64,000 bases of DNA from Canis aureus. Lineage: Eukaryota; Chordata; Mammalia; Carnivora; Canidae. The stretch lies in the NCBI RefSeq assembly GCF_053574225.1, contig NC_135618.1:67389383-67453382 (forward strand). Reading direction: 5' to 3'. Positions 44,165 through 55,610 of this stretch are shown here, one piece after another (the first letter of the stretch is position 1; every line of letters begins with the position of its first letter). Under the pieces are notes generated by a model. That model saw only the letters and a list, made by a program, of their open reading frames with translations, made no database searches and was not told the DNA's origin. The position numbers and the translations under genes are program-made.

Positions 44165-45950
44165 AGCAAAGACTCGGTATAATATTTAAAATACAATGGC
44201 ATCTACCCAATGCATTCCCTTTCAAAATTCCAGCTGGGTTTTTTTTTTTTTCTTCTTGCATAAATTGACAAGCTGATCCTAAAATTTGTGTGGACACTCG
44301 GGGACCCAGAAGCCAAAACAATCTTGAAAAAAAAAAGAACACAGCTGGAGATTCACACCAATTTCAAAACTTAAAATCAAACTATGGTAACAAGATGACA
44401 TGGGAACAGTGTAAGGCTGGACATACTTAGGTCAATAAAATAGAATCGGAAATTCATAAATAAACCCTTATATTTATACCACCTGATTGAGTACAAGAGC
44501 ACACAATAACTTAATGAGAGAATAGTCTTTTCAACAAATGGTGCTGGGACAACTGAATGTCCACATACAAAAGAACAAAGTTGAAGCCTTACCTCACACT
44601 GTACACAATAATTACTTCAAAATGGGTCATGGAAAGTTAATGCAAGAGTTGAAATTATAGAACTCTCATAGAAAGAATATATAGGAGTCTTTATGACCTT
44701 GGGTTTGGTAATGGTGACTTAGATATGATGCCAAAAGGGTAAGTGACAAAAGAAGTTATATACAAACTGTACTTAATCAAAATTAAAAAGCTTTGTGTTT
44801 CAGAGGATACTATCAAGTAAAAGACAATCCACAGAATACTTCAAAACCATTGGAAAATATCTGATAAGGGATTTGTATACAGAATATATTAAAAAGTCCT
44901 ACAATCCTCAATTTTATCTATAGAGATATAAGATACAGACATCTTTACATCTACTTATAGGTAAAGGGAATTTTTTTAATGATAAAGGGGATTAAGAGGT
45001 ATGAAACTCTGGTTATAAATAAGCACAGAAATTAAAAGTACAGGAGAGAATATAGTCAATAATATTCTAATAATGGTGTGTGGTGACAAATGGTGACTCC
45101 ACTTGTCATGGTGAGCAATGAGTAATGTATAGAATTACTGAATTACTGTATGCCGGGAACTAATATAACATCGTATACTTCAATAAAAATGTTTTTAAAA
45201 CTCCTAAAAATTAGTAGTGAAAAGGCAATCAATTTAAAAATGGGCAAAGGATTTAAAGAGAATTTTCTCAAAAGAAAACATACAAATGGTAAGTACATGA
45301 AAAGATGCTCAACATCATTAGTTATCAGAGAAACATAGATCAAAACCACAGTTAGATACTACTTCTCACCCATTAGGATGATTAAGATAAATATGACAAT
45401 ATCAAGTACTGGTGAGAATGTGGAGAAATCAGAACACTTAGACTTTACTGGTAGGACTATAAAATGGTTCAGCCACTCTGAAAAACAGTTTGGCAGTTCA
45501 TCCAAATGTTGAACACAGAGTAGCATTTGACCCAGCAATTCTCCACTTAGGTGTATTCTCAAGAGACCTGAAAACACAGGTCTACATAAAAGCTTGTACA
45601 TGAATTTTTATCAGGAGCATTATTTACAACAGTCCAAAAGTGAAATAATTCAAATGTCTATCAATTGATGATGAACTAACAAAATATGGTATGCCCATAC
45701 AGTGGAATATTATTCAGCAATAAAAAGGAACGGAGTGCTAATATATAACACAACATGGATGAACCTTGAAAACATTATGCTAAGTGAAAGAAAAACCTGC
45801 ATATTATATGATTCCATTGCTATGAAATGTCCAGAATAGATGATGTCCATATAGACAGACTATAGATTAGTGATTACAAGGGCTGGGGAGAAGGATACAG
45901 GGAATGACTGCTATCGGTACAGGGTTTCTTTTTAAAGTAATGAAAATATT
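44165..45950 (+). mobile_element. L1 ORF2 end and 3' UTR, plus
   Basis: 'gaccagaagccaaaacaatc'-type start, 'gtcttttcaacaaatggtgc', 'gaaaagatgctcaacatcat', 'aatattattcagcaataaaa', 'gattacaagggctggggaga'. Another L1 3' piece lies inside at about 44905-45195, and the U6-L1 chimera follows at 45951. Confidence 0.82.
44905..45195 (+). mobile_element. L1 3' UTR inserted in L1
   Basis: 'attaagaggtatgaaactct', 'gagaatatagtcaataatat', 'gaactaatataacatcgtat', 'acttcaataaaaatg'. The outer L1 text resumes after it. Similar words aaaagtcctaca and aaaactcctaaa flank it. Confidence 0.65.
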
Positions 45951-46256
45951 CATGCTCACTTCAGCAGCACGTATACTAAAACTGGAATGATACTGGGGCA
46001 CCTGGGTGGCTCAGTCAGTTAAGCATCAACTCTTGATGTTGGCTCAGGTAATGATCTCAGGATCATGAGATCAAGCCCCAAGTCAGGTTCATGCTGGGCA
46101 TGGAGCCTGCTTATGATTCTCTCTCTTCCTCTTCCTCACCACACACGTAGGCTCTCTCTAAAAAGGATAAATAAATAAAATTGGAATGATACAGAGATTA
46201 GCACAGCCCCTGCACAAGGATGACACACACATTTGTGAAGTGTTCTATATTTTTTC
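45951..46256 (+). pseudogene. U6 snRNA pseudogene, split by a SINE
   Basis: The 5' part (45951-45993) reads 'atgctcacttcagcagcacg' then 'tatactaaaactggaatgat'. The 3' part (46177-46256) reads 'cagagattagcacagcccct', 'gcacaaggatgacacacaca' and ends 'tgttctatattttttc'. Together they cover the full U6 length, with many C-to-T or G-to-A changes and a small deletion in the ACAGAGAAGATTAGCA box. A SINEC is inserted after position 43. The 3' end runs straight into plus-strand L1 sequence, so the original event was a U6-L1 chimeric retrocopy. Not functional. Confidence 0.93.
45994..46176 (+). mobile_element. SINEC inserted in U6 pseudogene
   Basis: 'tggggcacctgggtggctca', 'gatcatgagatcaagcccca', tail aaataaataaaa. 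Target-site duplication aaaactggaatgatac (45978-45993) and aaaattggaatgatac (46177-46192), one mismatch. Confidence 0.95.
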
Positions 46257-46545
46257 TAGCCATTTGCAAGGGCATGGATAGAACTAGAGAGTGTAACACT
46301 ACATGAAATAAGTTAGAGAAAGACAAATACCATACAATAGCACTCATATGCAGAATTTAAGAAACAAACAAGCAAAGGGAAAAAAAGAGACAAACCAAGA
46401 AACAGACTCTATACTATAAAGAACTGATGGTTACCAGAGCGGAAGGGGTGGGGAAATGGGTGAAAGAGGGGATGGGGATTAAGGACTGTACTTGACTCGA
46501 TGAGCACCGGGTGATCAAAATAAAAACTTAAGAAAAAAAAATCGT
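46257..46545 (+). mobile_element. L1 3' part of the U6-L1 chimera
   Basis: Directly after the U6 end: 'ctagccatttgcaagggcat', 'ggatagaactagagagtgta', 'aatagcactcatatgcagaa', 'cgatgagcaccgggtgatca', ending 'aaataaaaacttaagaaaaa'. This is carnivore L1 3' UTR, same orientation as U6. Part of the usual 3' end is deleted. Confidence 0.82.
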
Positions 46546-46740
46546 TCTAAAATAAGATATTAACAATCAGCTTAAAAATTATTTGGAAAAACAATGAACC
46601 AAAAACATCATCACAAAAGGTGGGATGAACAGCATAGGGATACCACTCTATGAAGATTTTACCCTTAAATAATGCCAACCTGTCATATTCTTTCTAAATG
46701 TATACAATAAGATCGATTTGATCTTAAAACTTTAGGTTAA

Positions 46741-46916
46741 GGGATCCCTGGGTGGCACAGCAGTTTGGCGCCTACCTTTGGCCCAGGGCACGATCCTGGA
46801 GACCCGGGACCGAATCCCACATCGGGCTCCCGGTGCATGGAGCCTGCTTCTCCCTCCGCCTGTGTCTCTGCCTCTCTCTCTCTGTGTGACTATCATAAAT
46901 AAATAAATTAAATTAA

Positions 46917-46957
<41 letters not shown>
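46741..46957 (+). mobile_element. young SINEC_Cf, plus
   Basis: 'gggatccctgggtggcacag', 'gacccgggaccgaatcccac', 'gactatcataaataaataaa' and a long AAAT-repeat tail. Exact target-site duplication aactttaggttaa at 46728-46740 and 46958-46970. Confidence 0.96.
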
Positions 46958-46959
<2 letters not shown>

Positions 46960-47149
46960 CTTTAGGTTAATCTCTTCAGTCTGATCAATAGACTGTTTTT
47001 TACAAAGTCTAGAGCTATTCGGGCACCTGGGCTAACTAACACCAAAGCAGAAAAAGCACATGGTAAAAATGTGAGCTCTAACAAGTGAACCAGAATGGTT
47101 TTTGAGGGATTGAAGCAAACCATGCTTGAAACTGAGTCTCTGACTTATA

Positions 47150-47599
47150 TTTTAAACTACCGATCTAGGACCATTATTAATCATTGAAGCTTACAAATTC
47201 TTGGGAAAATTAATAAAGAGAAATCCAACTAAAGGGGACTAAGGATGCCAGGAGGGGAGGCTGGAAGGCGGAGACATACTACCCAACGCCAATCACAGAC
47301 CCCTTATAGAAGAATCCTTAACAGGAAAGAATCCTCAATTACATGCCAACACTGAAATGTACATGCATCCCTTACAAGAAATGGACCATCCCAGCAACTC
47401 AGCCAATGAGAAACCCTTATCACTCTGAACTCTTTATACCACTGGACTTTTGTTCAAAACAATCCCTCTCAACTTCCTTGTTCTCCATAAAATAACATTC
47501 TTGTCCTCTATTGGACTTGCCTATGGTTTTATCATAGCTTGCTTGTCCTGAACTGTAATTCTGTTATTACCAAATAAAACTATTTTTGCTGGTAAAACA
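47150..47599 (+). mobile_element. probable endogenous retroviral solo LTR
   Basis: LTR-like layout: 'cagccaatgagaaaccctta' (CCAAT), 'actctttatacc' (TATA-like, about 47429-47440), 'tgcctatggttttatcatag', 'ccaaataaaact' (poly(A) signal at 47573-47578) and an end 'gctggtaaaaca'. No viral gene is seen nearby. Family unknown (ERV1-like by feel); 5' end uncertain. Confidence 0.5.
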
Positions 47600-48177
47600 A
47601 ATGACTTTTATTTTTAAGGTTAATGTACTCAAATGTTCCCTTAAAAACACTGAGGTTAACAGCAGGCTAGATGGCAGGAAATCTATGAATTTGGTGCTGG
47701 AAAGGTGTATTTTATCTAGTAAGAAAGGAAGAGAGCAACCAGCCCCTCAATGTAAAAATGCAGTTGCAAGTTCTGAGCCAAACATTATAAAAACATATAT
47801 CCAGCCTTCCCAGGTGATGTGTGAAAAGAAGCACATTTATTTGAATGAGGTTTGTATCTTTGTTAGAATGTCAATCATTAGCTCCCAGTCATAGTTAATG
47901 AGTTACTGCTAGATGCATTCTATCAATGATCGAACTGAGGCTGAACTCACAGGCAAGGAAGACCGCACAACGTGGAGTGGAAAGGAAATGTAGATAGACT
48001 CACAAATCAACAAGAATATTCTGAGTCAAAGAGAGATACAAGACAATACTCATCAAATTTTAAACCCAAATCCAAGAAACAAAGGCCAGAGATAAATCTG
48101 GCAGGCAAAAGAACCCTTTACTTATTAGTAAAGTGAAATTTTTTTAGACTTTTAAAAAAAATAATTAGACAAAGAGG
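47600..48177. other. SMURF1: unique intronic sequence
   Basis: A 102-codon plus open frame at 47586-47894 has no recognisable family. No repeat called. Confidence 0.5.
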
Positions 48178-49021
48178 TATCCAATTTTTTTTCATCCTCA
48201 TTTTCTTTTTTTTTATTGGAGTTCAATTTGCCAACATATAGCATATCATCCACTGCTCACCTGGGTCAAGTGCCCCCCTCAGTGCCCATCACCTCGTCAC
48301 CCCAACCCCCCGCCCACCTCCCTTTCCACCACCCCTTGTTCGTTTTCCAGAGTTAGGAGTCTCTCATGTTCTGTCTTCCTCACTGATATTTTCACTCATT
48401 TTCTCTCCTTTCCCCTTTATTCCCTTTCACTATATTTTATATTCCCCAAATGAATGAGACCATATAATGTTTGTCCTTCTCCGATTGACTTATTTCACTC
48501 AGGATAATATCCTCCAGTTCCATCTGTCGAAGCAAATGATGGGTATTTGTCGTTTCTAATGGCTGAGTAATATTCCATTGTATACATAAACAACATCTTC
48601 TTTATCCATTCATTCTGATGGACACTGAGGCTCCTTCCACAGTTTGGCTATTGTGGACATTGCTGCTAGAAACATTGGAGTGCAGGTGTTCCAGCTCACA
48701 GAGGAAGACACAGACATGGCCAACAAGCACTGAGAAAATGCTCCATCCACATCACTTGCCATCAGGGAAATACAAATCAAAATCACATTGAGATACCACC
48801 TCACACTAGTGAGAATGGTGCAAATTAACAAGACAGGAAACCACAAATGTTGGAGAGGATATGGAGAAAGAGGAACCCTCTTGCACTGTGGGTGGGAATG
48901 TGAACTGGTACAGCCACTCTGGAAAACTGTGTGGAGGTTCCTCAGAGTTAAAAATAGAGCTGCCCTATGACCCAGCAATTGCACTGCTGGGGATTTACCC
49001 TAAAAAGTTATCCAATTTTTA
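48178..49021 (-). mobile_element. canid L1 with inverted 5' part (twin priming)
   Basis: 48206-48690 is antisense canid L1 3' UTR ('ttggagttcaatttgccaac', 'gaatgagaccatataatgtt', 'atggctgagtaatattccat'). 48691-49003 is L1 ORF2-end sequence in the plus direction ('catcagggaaatacaaatca', 'gccctatgacccagcaattg', 'ctggggatttaccc'). The two parts are in opposite orientation, as in twin-primed insertions. The word tatccaattttt occurs on both sides (48178-48189 and about 49009-49020). Outside the poly(A) lies 'tcatcctcat' and a second T run, a possible very short 3' transduction. Confidence 0.87.
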
Positions 49022-49100
49022 ACTGCACTCAAGTTTTCCTGCCACTTATTTTCATTTTAAAATTCAGTTCAATCTTCTGAAAAGTTACCTCTGAATAAAT

Positions 49101-49291
49101 AAGATTTATTTATTTATTTTAGAGAGAGTACATGAGAGCATGAACAGGAGGAGGGGCAGAGGGAGTGAGAGAAAATCCTCAAGCAAACTCCCTGCTAAGC
49201 GTGGAGCCCAACGTGAAGCTCAATCCCTGAGATCATGACCTAAGCCAAAATAAAGAGTTGGCCCCCTAACTGACTAAGAACCCAGGTACCG
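49101..49291 (-). mobile_element. SINEC, older, minus
   Basis: 'gatttatttatttattttag', 'aagcaaactccctgctaagc', 'tgagatcatgacctaagcca', degraded head 'aagaacccaggtacc'. Confidence 0.8.
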
Positions 49292-51260
49292 CTAAGAACC
49301 TGATTCTTGATGAGGAACAATGCTACTATTACATGCTAAAGAAACCGGCGGTAGGGTGGGGAGGGAAGTAGTGGTAAGAATGTTCCAGCAATGCTAACAT
49401 GCCATTTCCACTAATTTAAAAGCTGAGATACTGTGTTCCTGGCCCCTATTTGAGTGGAGGTTTAAACATACAAATGAATACACTACAGAAGACATGCACA
49501 ATTAAATCTCAAACTGAAACACAATATGTATCTTTACCGTATGATTTGCATTCAATTTTTGTAATACGAGTGGGAATTCCACATCTAAAGATCCAAACAT
49601 TTTAATCTCACATTAAGGGGGAAAAATAATATGTACAAAAATATACAGTAACTTTGTTTTTCTTAGTTTGCATTCCCACGTCTAGACAAGCTTAAGGACT
49701 ATTTTAATATGCTACTGGGGCGATAAAAATACGTAACTTATGGTGTGTATTTGAAATTTAAAAAGACAAAAAAAATTAAAAATTTTTAAAAAATTTAAAA
49801 AATTAAAAAAGACAAAGAATCATAAGTTAGCTCTTTTATAGGAGCATATTAGGATTATGAATTTTGATCCCATTTAAATCTATACCCTGTACAAAATACA
49901 GGCAAAATATATAAACAGTAACTTGAAATTTTTAGATCTTTTCTAAAATCACACTAACATTTTAATAGAATTATCTCCATATTTCTCTATTCTTAGTATG
50001 TAAGTTAGTATGTAGTACTAACATCCCATACATCTGTCTCTTAGGAGTTTTGAAAGAGAATTTATCTACTACCGTCATATCAATATTATAACAAAGGCAT
50101 GCTACACAGTGGCAAGAGGTGAGGGAGTAAATTCCTGGATTCACTGATGAAAGGAATCAAGGAACAGGAAAAAAGGTCTGGCAGAAATTCAATAATGGAG
50201 CAGGGACCATGTGCTGGTCTGATGTGCAGATGCGACACTTATAAACAAAAGTGCATAGGGGACGGAGATGGAAAACCAAAGCTACAAATGCCAGCTACCT
50301 TCTAACAGAATCTGGGCAAACCTGGAAGTTCTCACAGAAGAGCCACACTGTTCTGAAAAATTAAGTAAACACTAAAAGCATATTTGTATTATCTGGAGTC
50401 ACCAAAGGAACTAAAGATAGAAACTCCGGGGCGTGAAGAAAGGCAGGAAAAGGTACTGTCAATTTTTCAACCTAATCTCTTCTGTACTACTTTACTATTT
50501 ATTACCATATGCAGGTATTCCATTTTTACGAACATTTTAATTAAGGAAAAAATAAAATGACATCATTAGATCTCCTTATGTATACAATAGACCTGTTTCT
50601 AATTTGAAAAACAAATTATAAAATGTTAGTATGATCCCATGACAATGAAATATAATGACAATAAAATGATAGTAATAAACATTGATACAGGCATAGAACA
50701 AAATTACCTGATGGGTTAATGGGGCAGGAGCAAGGGGGAGGGGAAGGAGCAGACAGCTTTCACTTTCTATTGCAAAAACTGTAACTTCAAAATTGAATAT
50801 ATATTACTTTTGACAGGAATCCTAAAGATAGAAGAATTAAACTAAAACATGTATGTCTGGAAAAAATAACCGAGAAACAAAATCAGAGTAATAGACTAAT
50901 AGCAGTATTTCTCAGAGAAAGAGAGAATAGGCAGGGTTTTTTTCTTTCTTCATATTTTCCTAGGGTTCGCCCCAAATAATGTACAAATGAAATGTATTCC
51001 TTTGTAGCAGAGAACTTGTATTTCTTACAAATGCTTTTTAAGAATATATTCGGATGAAGATCTAATAGAAGTATGTTGACTTCCTTAAAGGCATCCAGCT
51101 TTATGAAATATCAAAATACAATATTTCATCAATCCTAAGGCCTGTGTCTTAACCTCTCTGAAATCAAGATGCATCTTACAATCAGTCTGTCATTGCCTGT
51201 ACGTGTGTACAGATCAAAAGTACCAGCATTAAAACTTAGAGAGACGATGAAAGGTAAACA
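49292..51260. other. SMURF1: AT-rich unique intronic sequence
   Basis: About 2 kb with no recognised element, apart from low complexity at 49757-49815 (aaaattt repeats). No exon candidate with splice sites and a known domain. Confidence 0.55.
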
Positions 51261-51264
51261 GAGA

Positions 51265-51910
51265 GTGACCATATGACCCAAAGATTCCACTCCAAGGTAT
51301 ATACCTCATAGGAACTGGAAGAAGAGGCTCAGTACATACTTGCACATCCATGTTCATCACAGCATTATTCACAATAATAGCCAGAAGGTGCAAAGAGCCC
51401 AGGTGTCCATCAACTGATTAATGGATAAGCAAAGTAGTATATCCATGCAATGAAGTAGTCAGTCATAACATAGAAAGAAATCGACACATGCCACAACAGG
51501 AACAAACCTTGAAAACATGCTAAGTCGAAAGAAGCCAGACTCAGAAAGACAGACACTGCATGATTACACTTTTATGAAATATCTAAACCAGGCAAATTCA
51601 TTTAAAAAATAGATGAGAAGCTACCAGGAGGTTCAGGAAGCGGGAAATGATCAGTTATTACTTCATTACTGACCTTCTGTTTGGGGTGATTTAAAAAAAA
51701 GTTTTGGAAATACATGGTGGTAACAGTTACACAGCACTAGGAATGTAATTAACAACACTGAATTGTATACTTAAAAATGGTTATAATGGTAAATAGTTCT
51801 ACATATATTTCACAACTTTTAAAAATAAAATACACCAAAACCCATTTTACACCTACATGGGTGAATTGCATGGTGTGTCAACTGTATCTCAATAAAGTGG
51901 TTTTTAAAAA
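51265..51910 (+). mobile_element. L1 3' fragment, plus
   Basis: 'gtgaccatatgacccaaaga', 'catcacagcattattcacaa', 'cccaggtgtccatcaactga', 'gcatgattacacttttatga', 'gaattgtatacttaaaaatg', 'ctgtatctcaataaagtggt'. Confidence 0.83.
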
Positions 51911-52194
51911 CTAACAGAACTAAGAATGGCCCATTCTTCTAGAAAAGAGTGCATGGTCAACACTATTTATGGCACAGTATGCAGAAATACACAAAATATT
52001 ATTGATTTTGTGTCAAACAGCTGATTCAGAGAGATGAATACTGAATATGAAGATATTTTAGGAATTCTTTCATCTATATTGCTTTTACTTTTTAATTACA
52101 ATGCACAAAAATACTACAGGATAAAAATTTATACTTAAATAAGTTACCCTTTCAAGAGTATACATAAAAATGAGAGATAATAAGAAAGCTCTGT

Positions 52195-52432
52195 CAGGGC
52201 ACCCAGGTGGCTCAGCCAGTTAGGCATCCAACTCTTGATTTTGACTCAGGTCTTGATCTCAGGGTTGTGAGTTCAAGCCCCACTTAAAAAATAAAATAAA
52301 GAGGGATCCCTGGGTGGCGCAGCAGTTTGGCGCCTGCCTTTGGCCCAGGGCGTGATCCTGGAGACCCGGGATCGAATCCCATGTCGGGCTCCCGGTGCAT
52401 GGAGCCTGCTTCTCCCTCTGCCTGTGTCTCTG

Positions 52433-52468
<36 letters not shown>

Positions 52469-52510
52469 ACTATCATAAATAAATAAAAATTAAAAAAAAA
52501 TAAATAAAGA
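52195..52510 (+). mobile_element. two stacked SINEs (SINEC2 plus young SINEC_Cf)
   Basis: First a short SINE, 'agggcacccaggtggctcag' to 'gttgtgagttcaagccccac'. In its tail sits a near-intact SINEC_Cf from about 52303, 'gggatccctgggtggcgcag', 'gacccgggatcgaatcccat', CT run (52435-52465), 'gactatcataaataaat'. The pair is flanked by aagaaagctctgt (52182-52194 and 52511-52523). Confidence 0.93.
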
Positions 52511-52523
52511 AAGAAAGCTCTGT

Positions 52524-53419
52524 TGTTTGGTTCACAGCATTTTGCTTCATCTAGGGGCACCTATAATGGCGCCATCTCATAATCAATGTGCATACGCCAC
52601 TCACAGCACCATATACATACATGTCTGTGTGCATACACACGTATGCATACAGACCCTTTTCCTAAGCACCCTGTGAAATTAAACATACATTTTCATTTCA
52701 ATACAGTAATTTCTGAAGATTAATAAAAAACACAGGGAAGTATATTTAAAATGAATGCCATTTTGCCAATTCGATGTGTATGCTATTGCAAGTACTAAAA
52801 GAAATGCACTGGCCTCACGTGGAGGTATGACAAAGCAGAAATCTAATATAGATATAATGTCTATTACTCATTTGCATCCATGACTCAGAGTATTTTAAAC
52901 ATACATATGGAAACCAGAATCTTTTCATAACTAGACTACAAACGAGAAACTCATGCCAAGATGTGACAAACACAAATCTTAAAAAGCTTCCCAGATTTAA
53001 ATTTTCCATTTAAAACACAACTATTTTATCAATGCTTTGATGTAATCTTGAAAATGCAGCAACCACCAAATTTAAAATCCCAGTAACATTTTCTGGTTTT
53101 GATGATGGTTAATCACTTGTCCAGTTAGTGGTAAATACACACTGCATGACACATGCAAGTTCAGAGAAAATTCATGTATTCTTGGAGGTGATTATTGGGA
53201 TTTCTTGCTACATTAAAAAAAAAAAAAAGAAATTTGCAGGGGATACCTCTGGACACAACTTTTCAACTGGAAGAAAAGCATTCCAAGACTTTCCATTTTT
53301 ACAATAACTTGATCCGTTTGGTCACTATAGAAGTAACATATGCTCATCAAAGAAATCAAAGTAACTAATAAAAGCACCCATAATCTCACCACCTCTTCCA
53401 TTGTTTTCATATGGATCCT
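52524..53419. other. SMURF1: unique intronic sequence
   Basis: Poly(A) at about 53216-53228. No element or exon recognised. Confidence 0.55.
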
Positions 53420-53600
53420 TTCGTGTATGTCAGAGGGTGAGCGATGAAGTGGCTAAGGGTCCATCCAGTTCTAGAGTCTAACTTGTAGCTTCAAGTCTTG
53501 CTTCTTCTACTTACGGCCAAGGGGCCATGGACAAACTAGGCAATAGTTCTATACCTGTCCGTCAAGTAGGAATAAGAAGAGTAGCTCCTTCATCAAATTT
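53420..53600 (+). mobile_element. MIR relic, plus
   Basis: 'agtctaacttgtagcttcaa', 'cttcttctacttacggccaa', 'caagtaggaataagaagagt' follow the sense MIR with decay. Confidence 0.55.
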
Positions 53601-54395
53601 TTTACTATAATGATCCAACCCTGCCTTTTGCTACCTGCCTCTTGCACTTAATAACACGTGTACACAGTTTCCATGTCATTAAATATCCTTCTATAAAATG
53701 TTGAAGGGCCACAATGAACTCCATTACACGGCTGTTCCACCATGTATTCTGATCCCTACAGCCAGGTACTTGAATCAATTTCAATCTTTCTGTTATTCCA
53801 ACAAGGCATTTATACAAGGAGACCAGGAACAACTAGAAAGCAGATGGTCTAAATCTCAGCAACAGTGACACTACATACACACAGACCAGGCCATTAGCCC
53901 AGAAGATGGCTGTTGTGCTTCCTGACCACCTTAGTCACCTTAGTTTTTGTCTTTTTTTCAAGTTTGGTGTCCAGCCTTCTAGCCATTTTATGAGTTCCCA
54001 AAAACCTTCCAAAATTCTCTTATGCTTAAGTTAGCCAAAGTCCATTTCTGTTGCTTATAACCAGAACACTTTACTGATACACAAGACCTCATTCTCGCCC
54101 ATAATATTCCATTACACACACAGTACACAACCAACCAACCTTCCCAGGTCAGCTATGTCCCAGGAAGCAGTCAGTAAAACCAACAGCTATAATGCAAAGC
54201 ACAAAAGTTCTCCAGGAGAAATTTTTATTCTGGTGAAAATTCTGCTACGAGACTCTTCATGCATTTATAGGCCTGGGATGCTACAATTTCACTTGTGCAA
54301 AATTACACTGAGTATATAAATCTACAGAAACACCAATCCAATCTTTCTCAGACAAAAAAAAAAAAATCAAATTGCAAATACTAATATTATTATTA
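53601..54395. other. SMURF1: unique intronic sequence
   Basis: 'tgaagggccacaatgaactc' resembles antisense L1-like text, but too weakly to call. No gene seen. Confidence 0.45.
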
Positions 54396-54399
54396 CTAA

Positions 54400-54640
54400 T
54401 AATAATTACTAATATTTATATGTCACACATTATATGCCAGGCACTGTTCTAAATACTATACCTATTAGCCATTTCATCACTGCAATAATGTGTACATACT
54501 ATCATTATCCCGTGATATGCAAGGAAAGTGAGGCATCAGAGAGACTGAGTAACTTGCCATAGGTCACATAGCTATTCAGGATCTGAACACCGGCAATGCA
54601 GCCTCAAAATCTATGTTCTCAACTGCCATATATACTGTGA
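54400..54640 (-). mobile_element. MIR relic, minus
   Basis: 'ttatatgccaggcactgttc', 'gtacatactatcattatccc', 'gactgagtaacttgccatag', 'gtcacatagctattcaggat'. Better preserved than the other MIRs here. Confidence 0.85.
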
Positions 54641-54687
54641 CTTGATTTCTGTCTCAGAATGACAGACTTTTAAATTATGATCATATA

Positions 54688-54844
54688 GGGATCCCTGGGT
54701 GGCGCAGCGGTTTAGCGCCTGCCTTTGGCCCAGGGCGTGATCCTGGAGACCCGGGATCGAATCCCACGTCAGGTTCCCGGTGCATGGAGCCTGCTTCTTC
54801 CTCTGCCTGTGTCTCTGCCTGTCTCTCTTACTGTGTGCCTATCA

Positions 54845-54895
<51 letters not shown>

Positions 54896-54897
54896 AT
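54688..54897 (+). mobile_element. young SINEC_Cf, plus
   Basis: 'gggatccctgggtggcgcag', 'cggtttagcgcctgcctttg', 'gacccgggatcgaatcccac', 'gcctatcataaataaataaa', then about twelve AAAT units. Target-site duplication atcatata at 54680-54687 and 54898-54905. The copy closest to the canid consensus in the window. Confidence 0.96.
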
Positions 54898-54960
54898 ATC
54901 ATATATTAATTACATTTTCATTTTATATATCATAGTTGATATGTGAATGGCAAGAGTCTA

Positions 54961-55130
54961 TTTTTTTTTAGATTGATTGATTCATGAGAGACACAGAGAG
55001 AGGCAGAGACACAGGCAGAGGGAGAAGCAGGCTCCATGCAGGGAACCCAATGTGAGACTCCATCCTGGATCCCAGGATCATTCCCTGAGCCAAAGGCAGA
55101 CGCTCAACTGCTGAGCCATCCAGGCGTTCC
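54961..55130 (-). mobile_element. SINEC, minus strand
   Basis: T run, 'attcatgagagacacagaga', 'gctccatgcagggaacccaa', antisense head 'gagccatccaggcgttcc'. Target-site duplication ggcaagagtc at 54949-54958 and 55131-55140. Confidence 0.93.
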
Positions 55131-55224
55131 GGCAAGAGTCAACTTGGAACGCAGATGGACTTCAATAAACACTTCATCTTTTACCATAGCTTCTCCTGCT
55201 AAGACTATGATCCCAGGGCCCTGA

Positions 55225-55610
55225 ATCATGTATCATTCCCCTTCCTCCAGCAACAAATGCCAAGTGCTGTTCCCCTTCTAAGCCTTTACTCAAGCTATTT
55301 TCCATTATCTAAAATGCCCTCTGAACCCATCACCCATCTACCTATCTCCATCCAGTAAGGCAATGGCAAGCTCAAATACCACATCCTCCACAAACCCTCC
55401 GCAAGCCCATCCAGATGGAATGATTGACTCTGCCTGACCCCATATTCCTGAGATTCTTTCTGCCTCCAATAGAGCATGTGTTGCAATCTGCTAGTTTTCT
55501 TCCCAATCCCTCTCTTCCCAATGTAAGATTCTAGGAAAGCAGAAACTACATCTGATAAACTCCCTTCTTTTGTGTGGTATTCTCCAGTGTACAGAAAAAA
55601 GTTATCGCTG
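55225..55610 (+). mobile_element. L2 LINE relic
   Basis: 'gcaagctcaaataccacatc', 'ctccacaaaccctccgcaag', 'gattctaggaaagcagaaac' match the L2 ORF2 end and 3' UTR. Confidence 0.7.

Noticed and set aside
45951..46256. Functional U6 snRNA gene
   Set aside because: Split by a SINE, many substitutions, a deletion in the conserved box, and no external polymerase III promoter (PSE/TATA) visible upstream in L1 sequence.
54688..54760. tRNA gene signal at the heads of SINEs
   Set aside because: The A- and B-box-like motifs are those of tRNA-derived SINEs, followed by the SINE body and tail; no tRNA acceptor stem closes.
54850..54897. Repeat array that might be CRISPR-like
   Set aside because: It is an AAAT microsatellite in a SINE tail; no direct repeats with unique spacers occur anywhere in the window.
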